From Garcia nutans (lineage: Eukaryota; Streptophyta; Magnoliopsida; Malpighiales; Euphorbiaceae), in contig CANTUV010000031.1 in the NCBI GenBank assembly GCA_947685225.1, forward strand, positions 69,297,001 through 69,361,000: a stretch of 64,000 nucleotides of DNA. Direction: 5' to 3'. Positions 35,613-47,468 of this stretch are shown in pieces (within the stretch, counting starts at the first letter, position 1; the number at the start of each line of letters is the position of its first letter). Below the pieces are notes generated by a model. It was given only the letters and a program-made list of their open reading frames with translations. It had not been told where the DNA came from and ran no database searches. Made by a program: the position numbers and the translations under genes.

Positions 35613-36604
35613 GGGAATTCACCAAAAAAGAACTCTCCTCAAAGACATTAGTATTTTTTTACCCGCATTAATCTTAACTGGCCTAAAATTGATTAAAATG
35701 CCCTAAAACCTAAAAAATAAAAACTATCAGCTCTCTTTTCTTTTTTTATCTCACATCTTCTTCAACTCTTCTCTTACTTTCTTTTCATTTTCTCCCTCCT
35801 TCCCTAAGATTTTGTGATCGGAAGCTTAAAAATATTTAGTTTCTTCATTACCTATCACTAACTATCTCTCCTTCCCTAACTGTCACTAACTGCACCCAGC
35901 AACAAACAATCCATAAATCAATCTTAACTCAACATTTATTATCAAATTATAATAAAATCTAAAATTAAATCTCAAATATTGAAGAAAACAGTAAACACTA
36001 ACTGTCGCTAACTGCACCAAAACATAACAAATAATCCATAAATTAGTTTTAACTCATATTTATTATCAAATTATAATAATATCTAAAATTAAATCTCAAA
36101 CATTAAAAACCACATTAAACACTATCGCTAACTGTCACTAACTACCCTCAAATGCAGTAAATAATTCATAAATCAATCTTAGAAAGGAAAGTGAGTAACT
36201 TTCTCTTCATATATGATGCACGCTATAGTTAAAATAATATTATAAGGCCTGAAGTGCAATAAAATTAAGATCAATATCAAGATCGATCATTCTTACTACT
36301 AAATATTAAATATTTTTAAAAAATAAAAACTAAAAACTAACCCGTTGTAATGAAGAAGCTCATAGATAAAATTAAAGATTGACGAAGAAACTAAATATTT
36401 TTGAGCTTCGGATCACAAAATCTTAAGGAATAAGAGAGAAAATGAGAAGAAAGTAAGAGTTGATGAAGACGTGAGATGAGAGAGCTGATATTTTTTTTAT
36501 TTTTTAGGTTTAAGGACATTTTAGTTAATTTTGGGTCAGTTAAGATTAATCATAGTAAAAAAATACTAATGCATTTAGGAAGAGGTCCTTTTTCATGAAT
36601 TCCC
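35613..36604. mobile_element. MULE-type MITE with TIRs of over 200 bp
   Basis: The left end GGGAATTCACCAAAAAAGAA and the inverse complement of the right end GGGAATTCATGAAAAAGGAC start TIRs that can be followed for about 230 bp (CATTAGTATTTTTTTAC, TAAAACCTAAAAAATAAAAA, GATTTTGTGATC are shared). The flanks TTTATATAA (35604-35612) and TATATATAA (36605-36613) agree at 8 of 9 positions, matching the 9-bp duplication of Mutator-like elements. The interior has repeated CACTAACTxTCxCTAACTG units and no coding frame. Confidence 0.78.
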
Positions 36605-36613
36605 TATATATAA

Positions 36614-37560
36614 TTACCCATTAAAACTTTTATTTCAAAAATAATACAGAAAAATATTTATACTTTTATAAAAAGTTGGTACAAAATTTTAAAAATTTCT
36701 CATTCTTCACTAAAATAAATTTTTTTTTTCTCAAAAATACCTTTTCTTTTACTACAATCAATATTCTACTTCAAAATTTTTTTTTTCTCAAACTTCACTA
36801 TTAAAATAAAAATATTCCAATAAAATAACAAAATTTTAAATTTTAAATTATTTTTTATCATATAAAAATCACAAATTTTCTAAAGAAAAAAATTTTAATT
36901 TTAATTATAAAAAATAAATAACACTCAAAAAAATATAAAAAAGTAAAATATATAAAAATATATTAATAAAAATCATTAAATTTATTTTTAAACAAAATTT
37001 ACTTATTATACGTATAAAAAAATAAAAAATATATATATAATTTCATTATTTAAATGTATAGTAGATGTGTTGTAGATATTGTGTATATGTTATGTTTTAA
37101 TTTTTTAAGTTGTGTATATTTTATGTAAAATTATTTAATGTTGTGTGAATATTGTATAAATAGTGTGTGTGGTTGATATGCGGATAAAAAATTAAAAAAT
37201 AAAATTAAACAAATATTAAAAATATTATGTAGATATGTTGTGGATATGTCGTAGATGTATTGTAGATGTGTTGTAGATATATTTTATATTATTGTGTGTG
37301 TATTTTGTATATGTTGTGTGTATATTATATATATTATGTATATATTTATTTTTTATGTGTATATTAAAAATGATATTAAAATTTTTTGAATAAAAATATA
37401 TAAATAAAATAAAATTGCAAACAAAAAGGAAAATAAAAAAAAGAAAAATTAACTTTTAAAAATTAATTTAAAAAAACAAAAATCGTATTTGTGAAGAAAA
37501 AAAAATCCATCGGGACCGTATATGTGTCAATGCAAAAAAAAAAAAAGTAAAGAATGTAAA
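36614..37560. repeat. AT-rich dispersed repeat, copy 1 of 3
   Basis: Begins around ACTTTTATTTCAAAAATAAT and continues through GATATGTTGTGGATATGTCG and GTGTATATTATATATATTATG to about CCATCGGGACCGTATATGTG. Related sequence recurs at 48245-49125 and 49190-49830. It lies in the 5' flank of pseudogene copy 2, in a place unoccupied beside the intact gene. Non-coding; class unknown. Confidence 0.55.
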
Positions 37561-37739
37561 TTTCTCTTTTCGTTTCGTTTGGGTTCGTAATTGTAGATGC
37601 GGGATGGGCTCATTTGTTTTTTGATATTACATTAGGCTTTTGATATAATTACTATACAAACTCTTTCATGTTATTAAATAGAAAAAAATGACATGGAATA
37701 CGGTGTTTAAAGTTTAATTTTTTAAAAATACGATCAATA

Positions 37740-39300
37740 TTAATTTTTCAAAATTATGGATACGCACTTTTTCTTTTACTTTTTTATGCTGTTTTTTTCT
37801 TCTTTTTTTTTCTTCTATTTTTGTATTTTTTTTAAGTTTGCTTTTAAATTTTTAATTTGTATTTATATTTTTTATTCATAAATATTTTTTTTTATTTTTA
37901 TATTCTCATTATACAAAAAAAAAACATATATATAACATATATACAATATATACACAATATAATTAAAACGAATAATAACATATTTATAACATATACATAA
38001 TATATCTGCAACATATATACTAAAATTAACCAACATATAAAAACTAAAAGACGCATATCTATAACATATATACTATAATTAAGAACATATAAAAATTGTA
38101 TAATATATAAATGCTAAAATACAATATATGCATAATATATATATGACATATTTACAATATATACTCAACATATTTAAAACATATAAAATTATGTTATGAA
38201 ATAATATTTTTTAAAATTTTTCTGAGAAATATTTATAAAATTATGTTATTTTCTCTTAAAGTTATTATTTTACAAAGTAATATTAGAAATAAACTCAATT
38301 TTTTTTGAAGAATTTTATCACATATACATAACATATCTATAACATATATAAATTGTAAAATATGATGATGTAAGGTAGTTTTATAATTTTATAAATTTTT
38401 TTAGATATTTTTAAAATTTTATTATATCAATAGTATTTTTGAAAAAACTGTTGGTTTTGCAGTTAGTTTTATACAAAGCCCATTAAAATACATACCTTAA
38501 AATAATTTAGAGAATTTTTAAAAAACTACCCTTGAAAGCAAAATTTTTTTTTCAAAAGTGTGACAACTAAAAAAAAATTCAAAATTACATTAAAAATATA
38601 GAAAATTACAGAACTACATCATCTCATCAAAATCTCCACATTTTTTTTAAAAAAAATTTAATACGATATATATTATAGATATGTTATATATATGTTATAA
38701 AAATTTTCACAATAAAAATATAAAACTGAGTTTGTTTCAAATATTATTTTGTAAAATAATAACTTTAAGAGAAAATAACATAATTTATAAAAATTTCTCA
38801 AATAAAGAACCTTAAGAATATTATTTTATATATTTCAGATATGTTGTATATATATTACAGATATTTTATGTTCTAACCTTATATATACGGATATGTCGTG
38901 TATATATTGCATATATATTGTCTTTCATTATTTATATGTTTTACATCGTTTTATATATTATTTAATTATAGTGTATATAGTACGGATATATAGTCTTTTC
39001 AACTTTTATATGTTGATTAATTATAATATATATGTTCTAGATACGTTGCAGATATTTCGTATATATATTGCAGATATATTATGTTTCAATGTTTATATAC
39101 ATAGATATATTATGTATATGTTGCATATATACTGTCTTTCAACCTTTATATATTGTACAATTTTTATATATTGCTTAATTATAGTGTATATGTTGCTAAT
39201 AAGTTGTGTAAATATTAAAGATATGTTTGTATATGTTGTGAATGTGTTGTATTTTAGCATTTATATACAAACAAACAATACAAATACAAATTAAAATGAA
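37740..39300. repeat. AT-rich foldback with arms of about 750 bp
   Basis: 37740-38490 and 38510-39300 are imperfect inverted copies. For example, TATGTTATTTTCTCTTAAAG and TTATTATTTTACAAA near 38240-38280 recur inverted near 38745-38785, and CTATAATTAAG/CTTAATTATAG pairs flank them further out. Both arms contain internal TATAT units. The left arm also aligns directly with 13690-14570 beside the intact gene, where the inverted arm is missing. A palindrome or foldback transposon is possible. Apparent ORFs inside are tyrosine/isoleucine-rich by composition only. Confidence 0.6.
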
Positions 39301-40184
39301 ATAATACAATTCAAAAGAAATGATAGAAATTTTTTTTGAAGCATTTTATCGAACACGTAAAACGTAATATGGTATAAGAACAAAAAAATATATATAGTAT
39401 TGCCATTAAATAATACCAAAATTATATATTGTTATATGTTACATATAACAATGTATATCAATAGATTTGCTAAATAAAAATCAATATGCAACTATTATAT
39501 ATTATTATATGTCACGTATAATAACATATATCAGTTAACTTAGAAAATAAATATAAATATACAATAATTATATGTTGTTATATATTGTTATATGTTATAT
39601 ATAATAACATATATCAGTAGATTTTAACATAATAATATACAATTATTACAATAATATATAATATAATTAATAATTATATACAATTATTATTAATACATAT
39701 ATAATTATTATGTTATATTAACATAATAATTAATGCTAAGTTACTACTACTATTACTATTTCTATTATTATTATTAGTCATATATCTCAATGTACACTCA
39801 CCTTAAAATTAAATAACTACGTACAATTATTCATTATATATATGTATATATTATTTCTCAAACAAATATATATATTTTTTCACCTTAAACAAAAATTTCA
39901 AAATTAGACATTATATTAAAATAACAAATTCACAACAAAACTTGATAACACACGGTAGAGTATATATGACCTTTGGTGTTAATAATGTCATATCAAGTGA
40001 AGTAAAGATTAGGATACTAACTAACAGTTACAAACATAAGTATACATATAATTAATTAAAAATTCAAATCAGAAGATCATGATGAGGTTTATCTCTTGTA
40101 GAATTCCTCTAACACAAATGTTGTTTATTTAATAAATCCTCAGAATCTATCGGAAATTTTGTTTATCTAATATAATAAAATAAG
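39301..40184. other. AT-rich spacer upstream of the ubiquitin-fold gene
   Basis: 39300-39680 has short repeats of the TATATTGTTATATGTTACAT/ATAACATATATCAGTAGATT kind, which can fold back. 39680-40184 should contain the promoter of the plus-strand gene, but no core element could be distinguished from background AT. Confidence 0.45.
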
Positions 40185-40403
40185 ATGTATTTGTGGTTTG
40201 AATACGATAATGGTAGTTTGTGTCCTTCGGCTCTTCCAGAGCATCCAACTATTCTTGACATCAAACTGAAAATTGAAGACAAGTTTAAGGCTGACATGGC
40301 CGATCAATATCTTTCGTTTCATGAACACGTTTTGAAGGATGATCATTCAGCCCATGATTATGGAATTGGCCCTTATGATCATATCTGATCTAACAGTCGT
40401 GCG

Positions 40404-40405
<2 letters not shown>

Positions 40406-40442
<37 letters not shown>
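40406..40442. repeat. (TA)n microsatellite
   Basis: An uninterrupted TA run between ubiquitin-like units 1 and 2, within what would be the intron. Confidence 0.85.
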
Positions 40443-40447
<5 letters not shown>

Positions 40448-40874
40448 TTTAATTATTGTTAAGCTTACAATTCAAATTTTATTTAATTAATTGGTTTATG
40501 TATGTATGTATGTATGCAGATGATGCATTTCACTGTTCATGCTAATTCTAAGAAATATTTTGTGAACAATGCGAATTATGGAACCATTTTGGACGTCAAA
40601 TTCAGAATTGAGCGGAAGATTAAAATTCCAGCTGTAGAGATGGTGGTGTTTTACAATGGCGAAGAGTTGAGCAATGACAAACAGATTTGCATATCCGGCA
40701 TTCCTATTTATGCTTATGCTTATATTGATGCTGTTCAGACATTTGAACTCCAAATTCATAGTGAAAACTATGGGCTGCTTTACAGTCTAACAGTTCATCA
40801 GAAGATAGCAATTGCACAATTGAAGAACAAACTTTATACAATTTATGGCCTTGACAATACATCATTGGAGTTGA

Positions 40875-41408
40875 TGCTGGGATTTAACCTCCAATCCCGT
40901 ATGAAATTAAATAATTAATATTTAGACACCATAATTTACATGGAAAACCCCGCTAAAAATTAGAGGTAAAAACCACGGACAAAAATTCTAAATTAATTCT
41001 CTACTATAAAAATAGTAGGTATTCAAAGAGATTATAATAAAAATAGTGGCACTCAAAGTGTTTCCCAAAAAACACCTAAAATTTATAAACCTCACTATTT
41101 TTCTCTCTTTCCCAATTTTAGGAACCCTTTCCTAAAATTAAAATTCTTCACAGAATTTCTTTCTGCGGCATCTCATACAGATAACTAATTAATCTGTATT
41201 ACTTTTTCTCTTTTCATTTACATTTATATAAGAAAAATGTAACCTAAAATTAGTTAAAGTTGTAAACTAAATTAACTAATTTCTAACCATAAAAGTAATA
41301 ACCATCAATTCCTACTGTTATTACCATTTCTTTTTTTTTAATTCTTCAATAGCTAAAATTAGCTATTAATTTCTAATATGTGCCAATTTGAATGGGCACC
41401 ACTCAACA
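40875..41408 (-). repeat. 3' LTR of copia E (left), with deletion
   Basis: Lacks 72 bp present in the partner LTR. The deletion endpoints both lie at a TTAGA repeat, which points to slippage or short-repeat recombination. Ends CACTCAACA. Confidence 0.9.
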
Positions 41409-41513
41409 AATCTCCCCCTGCACATTCAAGTGGGACTGTCCATCCCTGCCGCTTTAACGCACTGCTCGAACTTCTCTTTTGGAAGGACCTTCGTCAATAT
41501 ATCAGCAGCATTT

Positions 41514-44450
41514 TTATCTGTCTGTATGAATCTTCTGCAACTTGAACGCTTTTTCTTCAATGGCAAGTCTTAGCCAATGATACCTTACATCAATGTGTTT
41601 TGTCCGTGCATGATACATAGTATTCTTGCTTAAGTCTAACGCACTTTGACTATCACAATAGACTATATATTCTTCCTGCTGCACATCCAATTCTTGAAAG
41701 AATCGCTTTAACCAAAGCATTTCTTTTTCAGCTTCCGTTGCTGCAACGTACTCCGCTTCAGTCGTTGACAATGAAATATACTTTTGTAATCTCGACTGCC
41801 AAGAGATAGCTCCCCCTGAGAATGTAAATAAGTAACCTGATATAGATTTTCTTTCATCAAGGTCACCTGCCATATCTGCATCTGTATACCCAACAAGTGC
41901 AGATTTTTCACCTCCAAAAGTTAAACATAACTTTGAGGTTCCTCTCAGATATCTGAAGATCCACTTTACTACTTCCCAATGTGTCTTATGGGGATTTGAT
42001 AAATATCGGCTCACAACGCCAACTGCATGAGCGATATCTGGTCTTGTACACACCATTGCGTACATCAAACTTCCGACCGCTGAAGAATATGGAACATTTG
42101 ACATTTCTTCCCTTTCTTTCTCCGTTAATGGGTTGGATTTCTTCCTTAATTTAAAGTGAGCGGCAAGTGGAGTGCTAACTGGTTTAGCATTTTTCAAATT
42201 GAATCTCTCTAAAATTCGTTCAATATAATTCTCCTGCGATAACCATAACCTGTAGGACTTACGATCTCGGATAATTTTCATTCCGAGAATTCGCCTTGCC
42301 GATCCCAAATCCTTCATGTCAAATGCCTTTGACAAATCACCCTTCAACTTGCTAATCATGTTTTCATCTGGTCCAACGATTAGCATATCATCAACATATA
42401 AGAGAAGAATGATAAATTTACCATCAGGAAATTTCTGGACATATACACAAGGATCTACCTCTGTCCTTTTGTATCCTTGATTCATCATGAAAGAATCAAA
42501 CTTTTTATACCATTGTTGTGGGGCTTGTTTCAACCCGTACAAGCTCTTCTTTAAGCGACAAACCATGTCCTCTTTTCCTTTGATCTTGAAACCTTCTGGT
42601 TGTTCCATATAGATCTCTTCTTCTAAGTTCCCATGCAAGAATGCGGTCTTTACATCAAGCTGCTCCAGTTCAAGGTTTAGGCTAGCTACTAAACCTAGCA
42701 CAACTCGAATAGAACTCATTTTCACAACTGGTGAAAAAATTTCATCAAAGTCAATACCTTTCTTTTGAGCAAAGCCTTTGACGACCAATCGAGCTTTGTA
42801 TCTCACTAGGTTGCCATCATCTTTCTTCAGTTTAAATACCCATTTGTTCTTGAGTATTCTCCTTCCTTTTGGAAGTTTTACCAGCTCATACGTGTCATTC
42901 TTCTTCAAAGAATTCATCTCTTCTTGCATGGCCTTTATACAGCAATCTTTATCTTTGCATGATTGTACATCTTGGAAGCTCTCTGGCTCCCCCTCATAAG
43001 TAATTAAAATATAATCAGAACTAGAATACCTTGTAGATGGTTGGCGTTCTCTAGTTGACCTTCTCAACTGAGGTTCAACTTCTTCTAGTGGGATAGGGTT
43101 CTCTGGCTCCCCCTGCTCAACACCATCTGTATCATCATCTACAATCATCTCTTGATCCCCTACTATTGGCTCTTCTTCTGTTTCTTGTTCTGATTCTGGC
43201 ATTCCTTCTTCTGTGGCATCATTTGTAGGAATGCTTTTTGGTGTAATATCTACAACAATATCACTTGTAGATCTTTCACCAACAGTATCTTCCACGATCT
43301 CATTCTCGTGGAATACTACGTCTCGGCTCCGGACAACTTTCTTCTTTACTGGATCCCATAACCTGTAGCCAAACTCTTCATCTCCATAACCAACAAAAGT
43401 GCATGGAACTGTTTTGTAATCAAGCTTTGATCTCTGTTCTTTTGGAACATGCATAAATGCTTTACAGCCAAATACCTTCAAGTGAGAGTATGAGACATTT
43501 CTACCTGTCCAGACCTTCTCTGGGATATCAAAGTCCAAAGGTACTGAAGGTAGTCGATTGATTACATAAACAGCAGTATTGGCAGCTTCTCCCCAAAATG
43601 ACTTAGGTAGGTTTGCCATTTTGAGCATGGATCTAACTCTTTCAATAATGGTGTGATTCATCCATTCAGCAACGCCGTTGTGCTGAGGTGTACCAGGAAT
43701 TGTCTTTTCATGCCTGATACCATGCTGACTGCAATAATCTCTAAACTCTTTAGAGATATATTCACCACCATTATCTGTGCGCAAACACTTCAATGCTACT
43801 CCAGTCTCTCTTTCCACCATTGCATGGAATTGCTGAAAGTGCTTGAATACTTGGTCTTTGGTGCGTAACAAGTATATCCATGTTTTCCTTGAGAAATCAT
43901 CTATAAAGGTAAGAAAGTATCTATTTCCTCCATGAGATTCTACCTCCATGGGACCACATACATCAGAGTGTACCAACTCTAACTTGTTGTCTCTTCGTTT
44001 AGAGCTTTTTCGAAATGAGACACGATGTTGCTTCCCAAATAAACAGTGATCACAAGGGTTTATTTTCTCCTTGGCTAAAGGAATGAGGGACTTCTTAGCC
44101 AGCATATTCAACCCCTTTTCACTAACATGTGCCAGTCGCTTATGCCATAAATTTGGTGAAGCATCATCTTCAACTGTATTCAGTTGACCCGCACATATTG
44201 TTGCGTACGTCTTATACAGCGAGCAACATAATTTTCCTCTGGCTACCACCAAAGATCCTTTGGTGAGTTTCCAGCTACCGTCACCTGTATGTTGGTGATA
44301 ACCTTCCTTGTCCAATACACCAACAGACAATAGGTTCAACCGAAGATCAGGAACATGTCTCGCATTATTAAGTGTTAATGTGCTCCCGACACTTGTCCTT
44401 ATGCAGATTTCACCAACTCCTACCATTTGCGAGACACTTTTATTTCCCAT
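41514..44450 (-). pseudogene. Copia E pol (IN-RT-RH), 978 codons open
   Basis: The longest open frame in the window. In order: the end of the protease region (MGNKSVSQMVGVGEIC); GAG-pre-integrase with LWHKRLAHVSEKGLNMLAKK and CDHCLFGK; integrase core (IDDFSRKTWIY, RTDNGGEY, GVAEWMNHT, where the usual ERMNRT is altered); RT (NKWVFKLKKD, DVKTAFLHG, YVDDMLI); RNase H (GYTDADMAGD, SKNTMYHARTKHIDVRYHW). It ends early because a 4-bp tandem duplication of ACAG (at 41518-41525) shifts the frame a few residues before the usual C-terminus. It is in the same frame as the gag at 45401. Resembles TNT1-94-class elements. Confidence 0.9.
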
Positions 44451-45401
44451 TTTAATAGTGCCAAAATCTCCAGCTTTATAAGTGGAGAATTATTCCCTTT
44501 TTGGAACACAATGGTATGAAGCACCCGAATCTACTATCCACTCGGTATCTGCATCTCCAACATGACAGCAATCTGCATCGTGAGAGACCAAAGTCACCTC
44601 ACCATCCTCTGCTAAGACTGTAGCAAACGTGTTTCTGTCATTATTCTGACTTCGGTTTGCATTCTCCTGTTTAAGAAAACGACAGTTTCTTTTGAGATGA
44701 CCCTCCTTACCACAATGGTAACACTTTCTTTTCTCTTTAGATTTGGATCTATCTCTGGATTTTCCATTTCCTTGACCTCTACTTTTGCTCCGTCCCCTAT
44801 TTTCTATGACAAGGGCTTGTGAACTGGTACTAGCAATGTCTCTTCTTCGTAATTCTTCATTGAGTAATCTATTCTTTACTGTAGACATTGTGACCACACC
44901 ACTTGGAGCTGAGTTACTCAATGATACCACAAGTGTATCCCAACTATCCGGTAGAGATCCTAACAAAAGGCATGCTTGCATTTCATCATCTAAGGACATA
45001 CCGCTAACTGCTAATTCAGTTATGAGTCCTTCAAAGTCATTTAGGTGTTGTGTAACTGATCGTCCCTCTGACAATTTTAAATTCATGATTTTACGAATCA
45101 TGAATACTTTTCCTTGTGCATTTGTAGCCTCATACATACTCTCTAGTTTCTTCCAGAGAACTTGGGGATCTTTTTCATTTCTCACATGGTTGTATAGGCT
45201 AGCATCTATCCATTGGCGTATAGTACCCAATGTCTGCTTCTTTAATTTCTCCCATTGTTTGTCTTTCATTTCTTATGGCTTCGCACTATCACCTTAAATT
45301 GGATCGTATAGATCTTTGCAATTGAGGTAGTCCTCCATTCTGGATTTCCACATCGAATAATTCGAATCCGTCAATTTGATCATTGCCCCATCGTTAGCCA
45401 T
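44451..45401 (-). pseudogene. Copia E gag and protease start, three stops
   Basis: ATG 45401 opens gag (MANDGAMIKLTDSNYSMWKS). Stops lie at 45294-45296 and 45273-45275, then the frame is open through the UBN2-type gag (YEATNAQGKVFMIRKIMNLK) and the zinc knuckle CYHCGKEGHLKRNC to the protease site WIVDSGASYHCV. A third in-frame TAA (44490-44492) separates this from pol. No frameshift occurs between 45401 and 41514, so three point changes block an otherwise continuous reading frame of about 1,296 codons. Confidence 0.88.
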
Positions 45402-45485
45402 ATTGAATTCTGTATTTAACAAAATTTTACTATTCACATGAATAATAATTTGACAGAATTTACCACCAAAGGCTCTGATACCAGT

Positions 45486-46090
45486 TATTGGGATTTAATC
45501 TCCAATCCCGTATGAAATTAAATAATTAATATTTAGAACTTGATCTTTTGACACCTCCAGAAATAAAATTATAATGATAAAATTATAATAAATGCCAGAA
45601 AAAATTAGACACAATAATTTACATGGGAAACACCGCTAAAAATTAGAGGTAAAAACCACGGAACAAAAATTCTAAATTAATTCTCTACTATAAAAATAGT
45701 AGGTATTCAAAGAGATTATTATAAAAATAGTGGCACTCAAAGTGTTTCCCAAAAAACACCTAAAATTTATAAACCTCACTATTTTTCTCTCTTTCCCAAT
45801 TTTAGGAACCCTTTCCTAAAATTAAAATTCTTCACAGAATTTCTTTCTGCGGCATCTCATACAGATAACTAATTAATCTGTATTACTTTTTCTCTTTTCA
45901 TTTACATTTATATAAGAAAAATGTAACCTAAAATTAGTTAAAGTTGTAAATTAAATTAACTAATTTCTAACCATAAAAGTAATAACCATTAATTCCTACG
46001 GTTATTACCATTTCTTTTTTTTTTTTTTAATTCTTCAATAGCTAAAATTAGCTATTAATATGTGCCAATTTGAATGGGCACCACTCAACA
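45486..46090 (-). repeat. 5' LTR of copia E (right, full length)
   Basis: 605 bp. Its outer end CACTCAACA abuts the GTTGA duplication. The inner end reads TATTGGG where the other LTR has TGCTGGG. TATA-like TTTATATAAG lies at about 45906-45915 (minus-strand sense CTTATATAAA). Confidence 0.9.
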
Positions 46091-46432
46091 GTTGAAACTA
46101 CCAGCAATGACAAATTATTTTGCTGATGCCAATTCTTTGGAGGATTATGGCATTGCAGCTGATAACAGCATAATTTTGGAATTTGGAGGAGGTATTGGAG
46201 CTCAACAATTACTTAAATCTTCTATCTGCAATTTATTTACCAGTTTAGTACTGCACTGCATTGGGTACAAGTAATTTTTATTGTTAATTACTTATTATTA
46301 TTATTATTTTACAGTTAATTAAACATATTGATAACTTGAGAATATTATTTTTACATTGTCAGTAGTAATTTCTCTTTGACCAAATAATTATGTCATCCTG
46401 CAGGTTGCTTAATTCATGCTCACAATCCATAA

Positions 46433-47468
46433 AATCCACAACGAGATGAACTGCCAATATGAAAACATAGGGCCATAATTGAAGATTCTCATGTATCTAT
46501 CTATAATGAGTAGTTCTCTCTATTTATATGATTTTATTATTATTATTATTATAACATTAGCATGAAGTTTATCAGTAATTAATTAGTATGAAATTGTTAC
46601 TCCTTTTTTTTTCTTTGGATGGATTCGAATTCCTTCTCTTCTCGATTAAGGAAAAAGAATTACTTAAGACTACAACTTCCAGCAACAACTAGAAACAAAA
46701 TATTCATTTCGATGGTAGTAAGAAATATTAACATCAGCCGACACGTAGTTGACCAATGTCCAAAAACCACATCTTTGCTTCCAGCAATATTTTCTTAAAA
46801 ATAGCTTCAAACTTTCTTCACCGTCTCCTCATTTCTTCTATTTCCACTATTGGGTAAAATTATAGTGATGATATAACAAATACTTTATTACAATTGAAAA
46901 TCTATGTCCTTAGATCCTACATCATGCCCAAAACTTGAATACATTAAATATAATAACACTAGCCTAAATTGTTAAAAGACTCTAATTTCACAATCAAACC
47001 AAGTTTTCCTCCTGCCGGCTTAATCTTCCTGATCTTCAACTTACGCGTGGAAAGAAATTCACACGCGCTAAGCAATTGCTTAGTAGTGCATATATGACCA
47101 AAGAAAATTAAAAATAAAACAAAAAACACAATCAAGGCCACATTCAAATACATACATTTTAAACAAAAGAAACAGAATAAAATTATTATCAATATTTTTG
47201 CAAACTAATTCATTGATTTACTGCTACGACTATTTCACACACAGGCATCCAAAGCAGTTTTAAGGTTATACATTTGATCCCACGTAAATTAACAGCCTTT
47301 ATTTGAAAAAGTAACAAAACAACTAACAATTCGGCTCAGAAAAAGTAATAGCAGAACCAAAGGCACATGAGTCATGCACATAAGCAAAGTTTACAGGAAC
47401 TATTTTTCCAACACACACTAGTAAATTTCCTCTGTATCACTCAGGTGCATCAGCAGCAAGCATAGGGA
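46433..47468. other. Intergenic DNA
   Basis: Downstream of the ubiquitin-fold gene. AT-rich with (TTA)n/(ATT)n runs at about 46286-46305 and 46530-46551. No supported gene. Part of the decayed LINE may extend left into 47220-47468. Confidence 0.4.

Larger units (their letters stand above)
25431..38480 (-). pseudogene. Second, shattered copy of the DHHC locus
   Basis: Collinear blocks match the intact gene: 25431-26036 (intron 3 and part of the DHHC exon), 30582-31027 (rest of that exon and intron 2, with a deletion), 33548-33729 (intron 2), 35111-35590 (intron 1 and exon 1, with start codon and AAG|GTCAG donor), and about 37560-38480 (5' flank). Exon 2 is missing and its place is taken by copia D. 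The last exon is absent. The DHHC exon is mutated: the catalytic motif reads DHHY and the zinc motif SHHC reads SHQR. Copia C interrupts the same exon. It cannot make an active enzyme. Confidence 0.88.
40875..46090 (-). mobile_element. Copia element E, TNT1-like, in a ubiquitin-fold exon
   Basis: A 5.2-kb element on the minus strand. LTRs lie at 45486-46090 (5') and 40875-41408 (3'). The host duplication GTTGA is perfect (40870-40874 and 46091-46095). The reverse-oriented PBS reads GGCTCTGATACCAG just left of 45486. The polypurine tract (GTGCAGGGGGAGATT on the minus strand) abuts 41408. Gag, protease, integrase, RT and RNase H lie in one frame with few defects, and the LTRs differ by about 10 substitutions plus a 72-bp deletion. 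It is one of the youngest insertions here. Confidence 0.95.
40185..46432 (+). pseudogene. Ubiquitin-fold repeat gene split by copia E
   Basis: Three ubiquitin-like units are visible. Unit 1 (40185-40388): 67 residues with TILDIKLKIEDKF and HDYGIGPYDHI, followed by TGA before any usable donor. Unit 2 (from ATG 40520, after a clean GTATGCAG acceptor): MHFTVHANSKKYF, TILDVKFRIERK, FYNGEELSNDKQ. Unit 3 starts FELQIHSENYG and is interrupted at 40874 by copia E; it resumes at 46096 with ANSLEDYGIAADNSIILEF. A donor at 46191|46192 joins 46404-46432, giving GGG then CLIHAHNP and TAA at 46430-46432. Unit spacing matches ubiquitin (about 70 residues). The copia insertion and the TGA after unit 1 make this allele non-functional unless unit 1 is separate. 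Confidence 0.75.

Noticed and set aside
38893..39294. 133-codon ORF made mostly of Tyr, Ile, Val and Leu
   Set aside because: Lies entirely inside one arm of the AT-rich foldback; a by-product of the repeat.
42778..42999. Plus-strand ORFs inside copia E (also 43653-43868 and 44785-45297)
   Set aside because: Antisense shadows of the minus-strand gag-pol.
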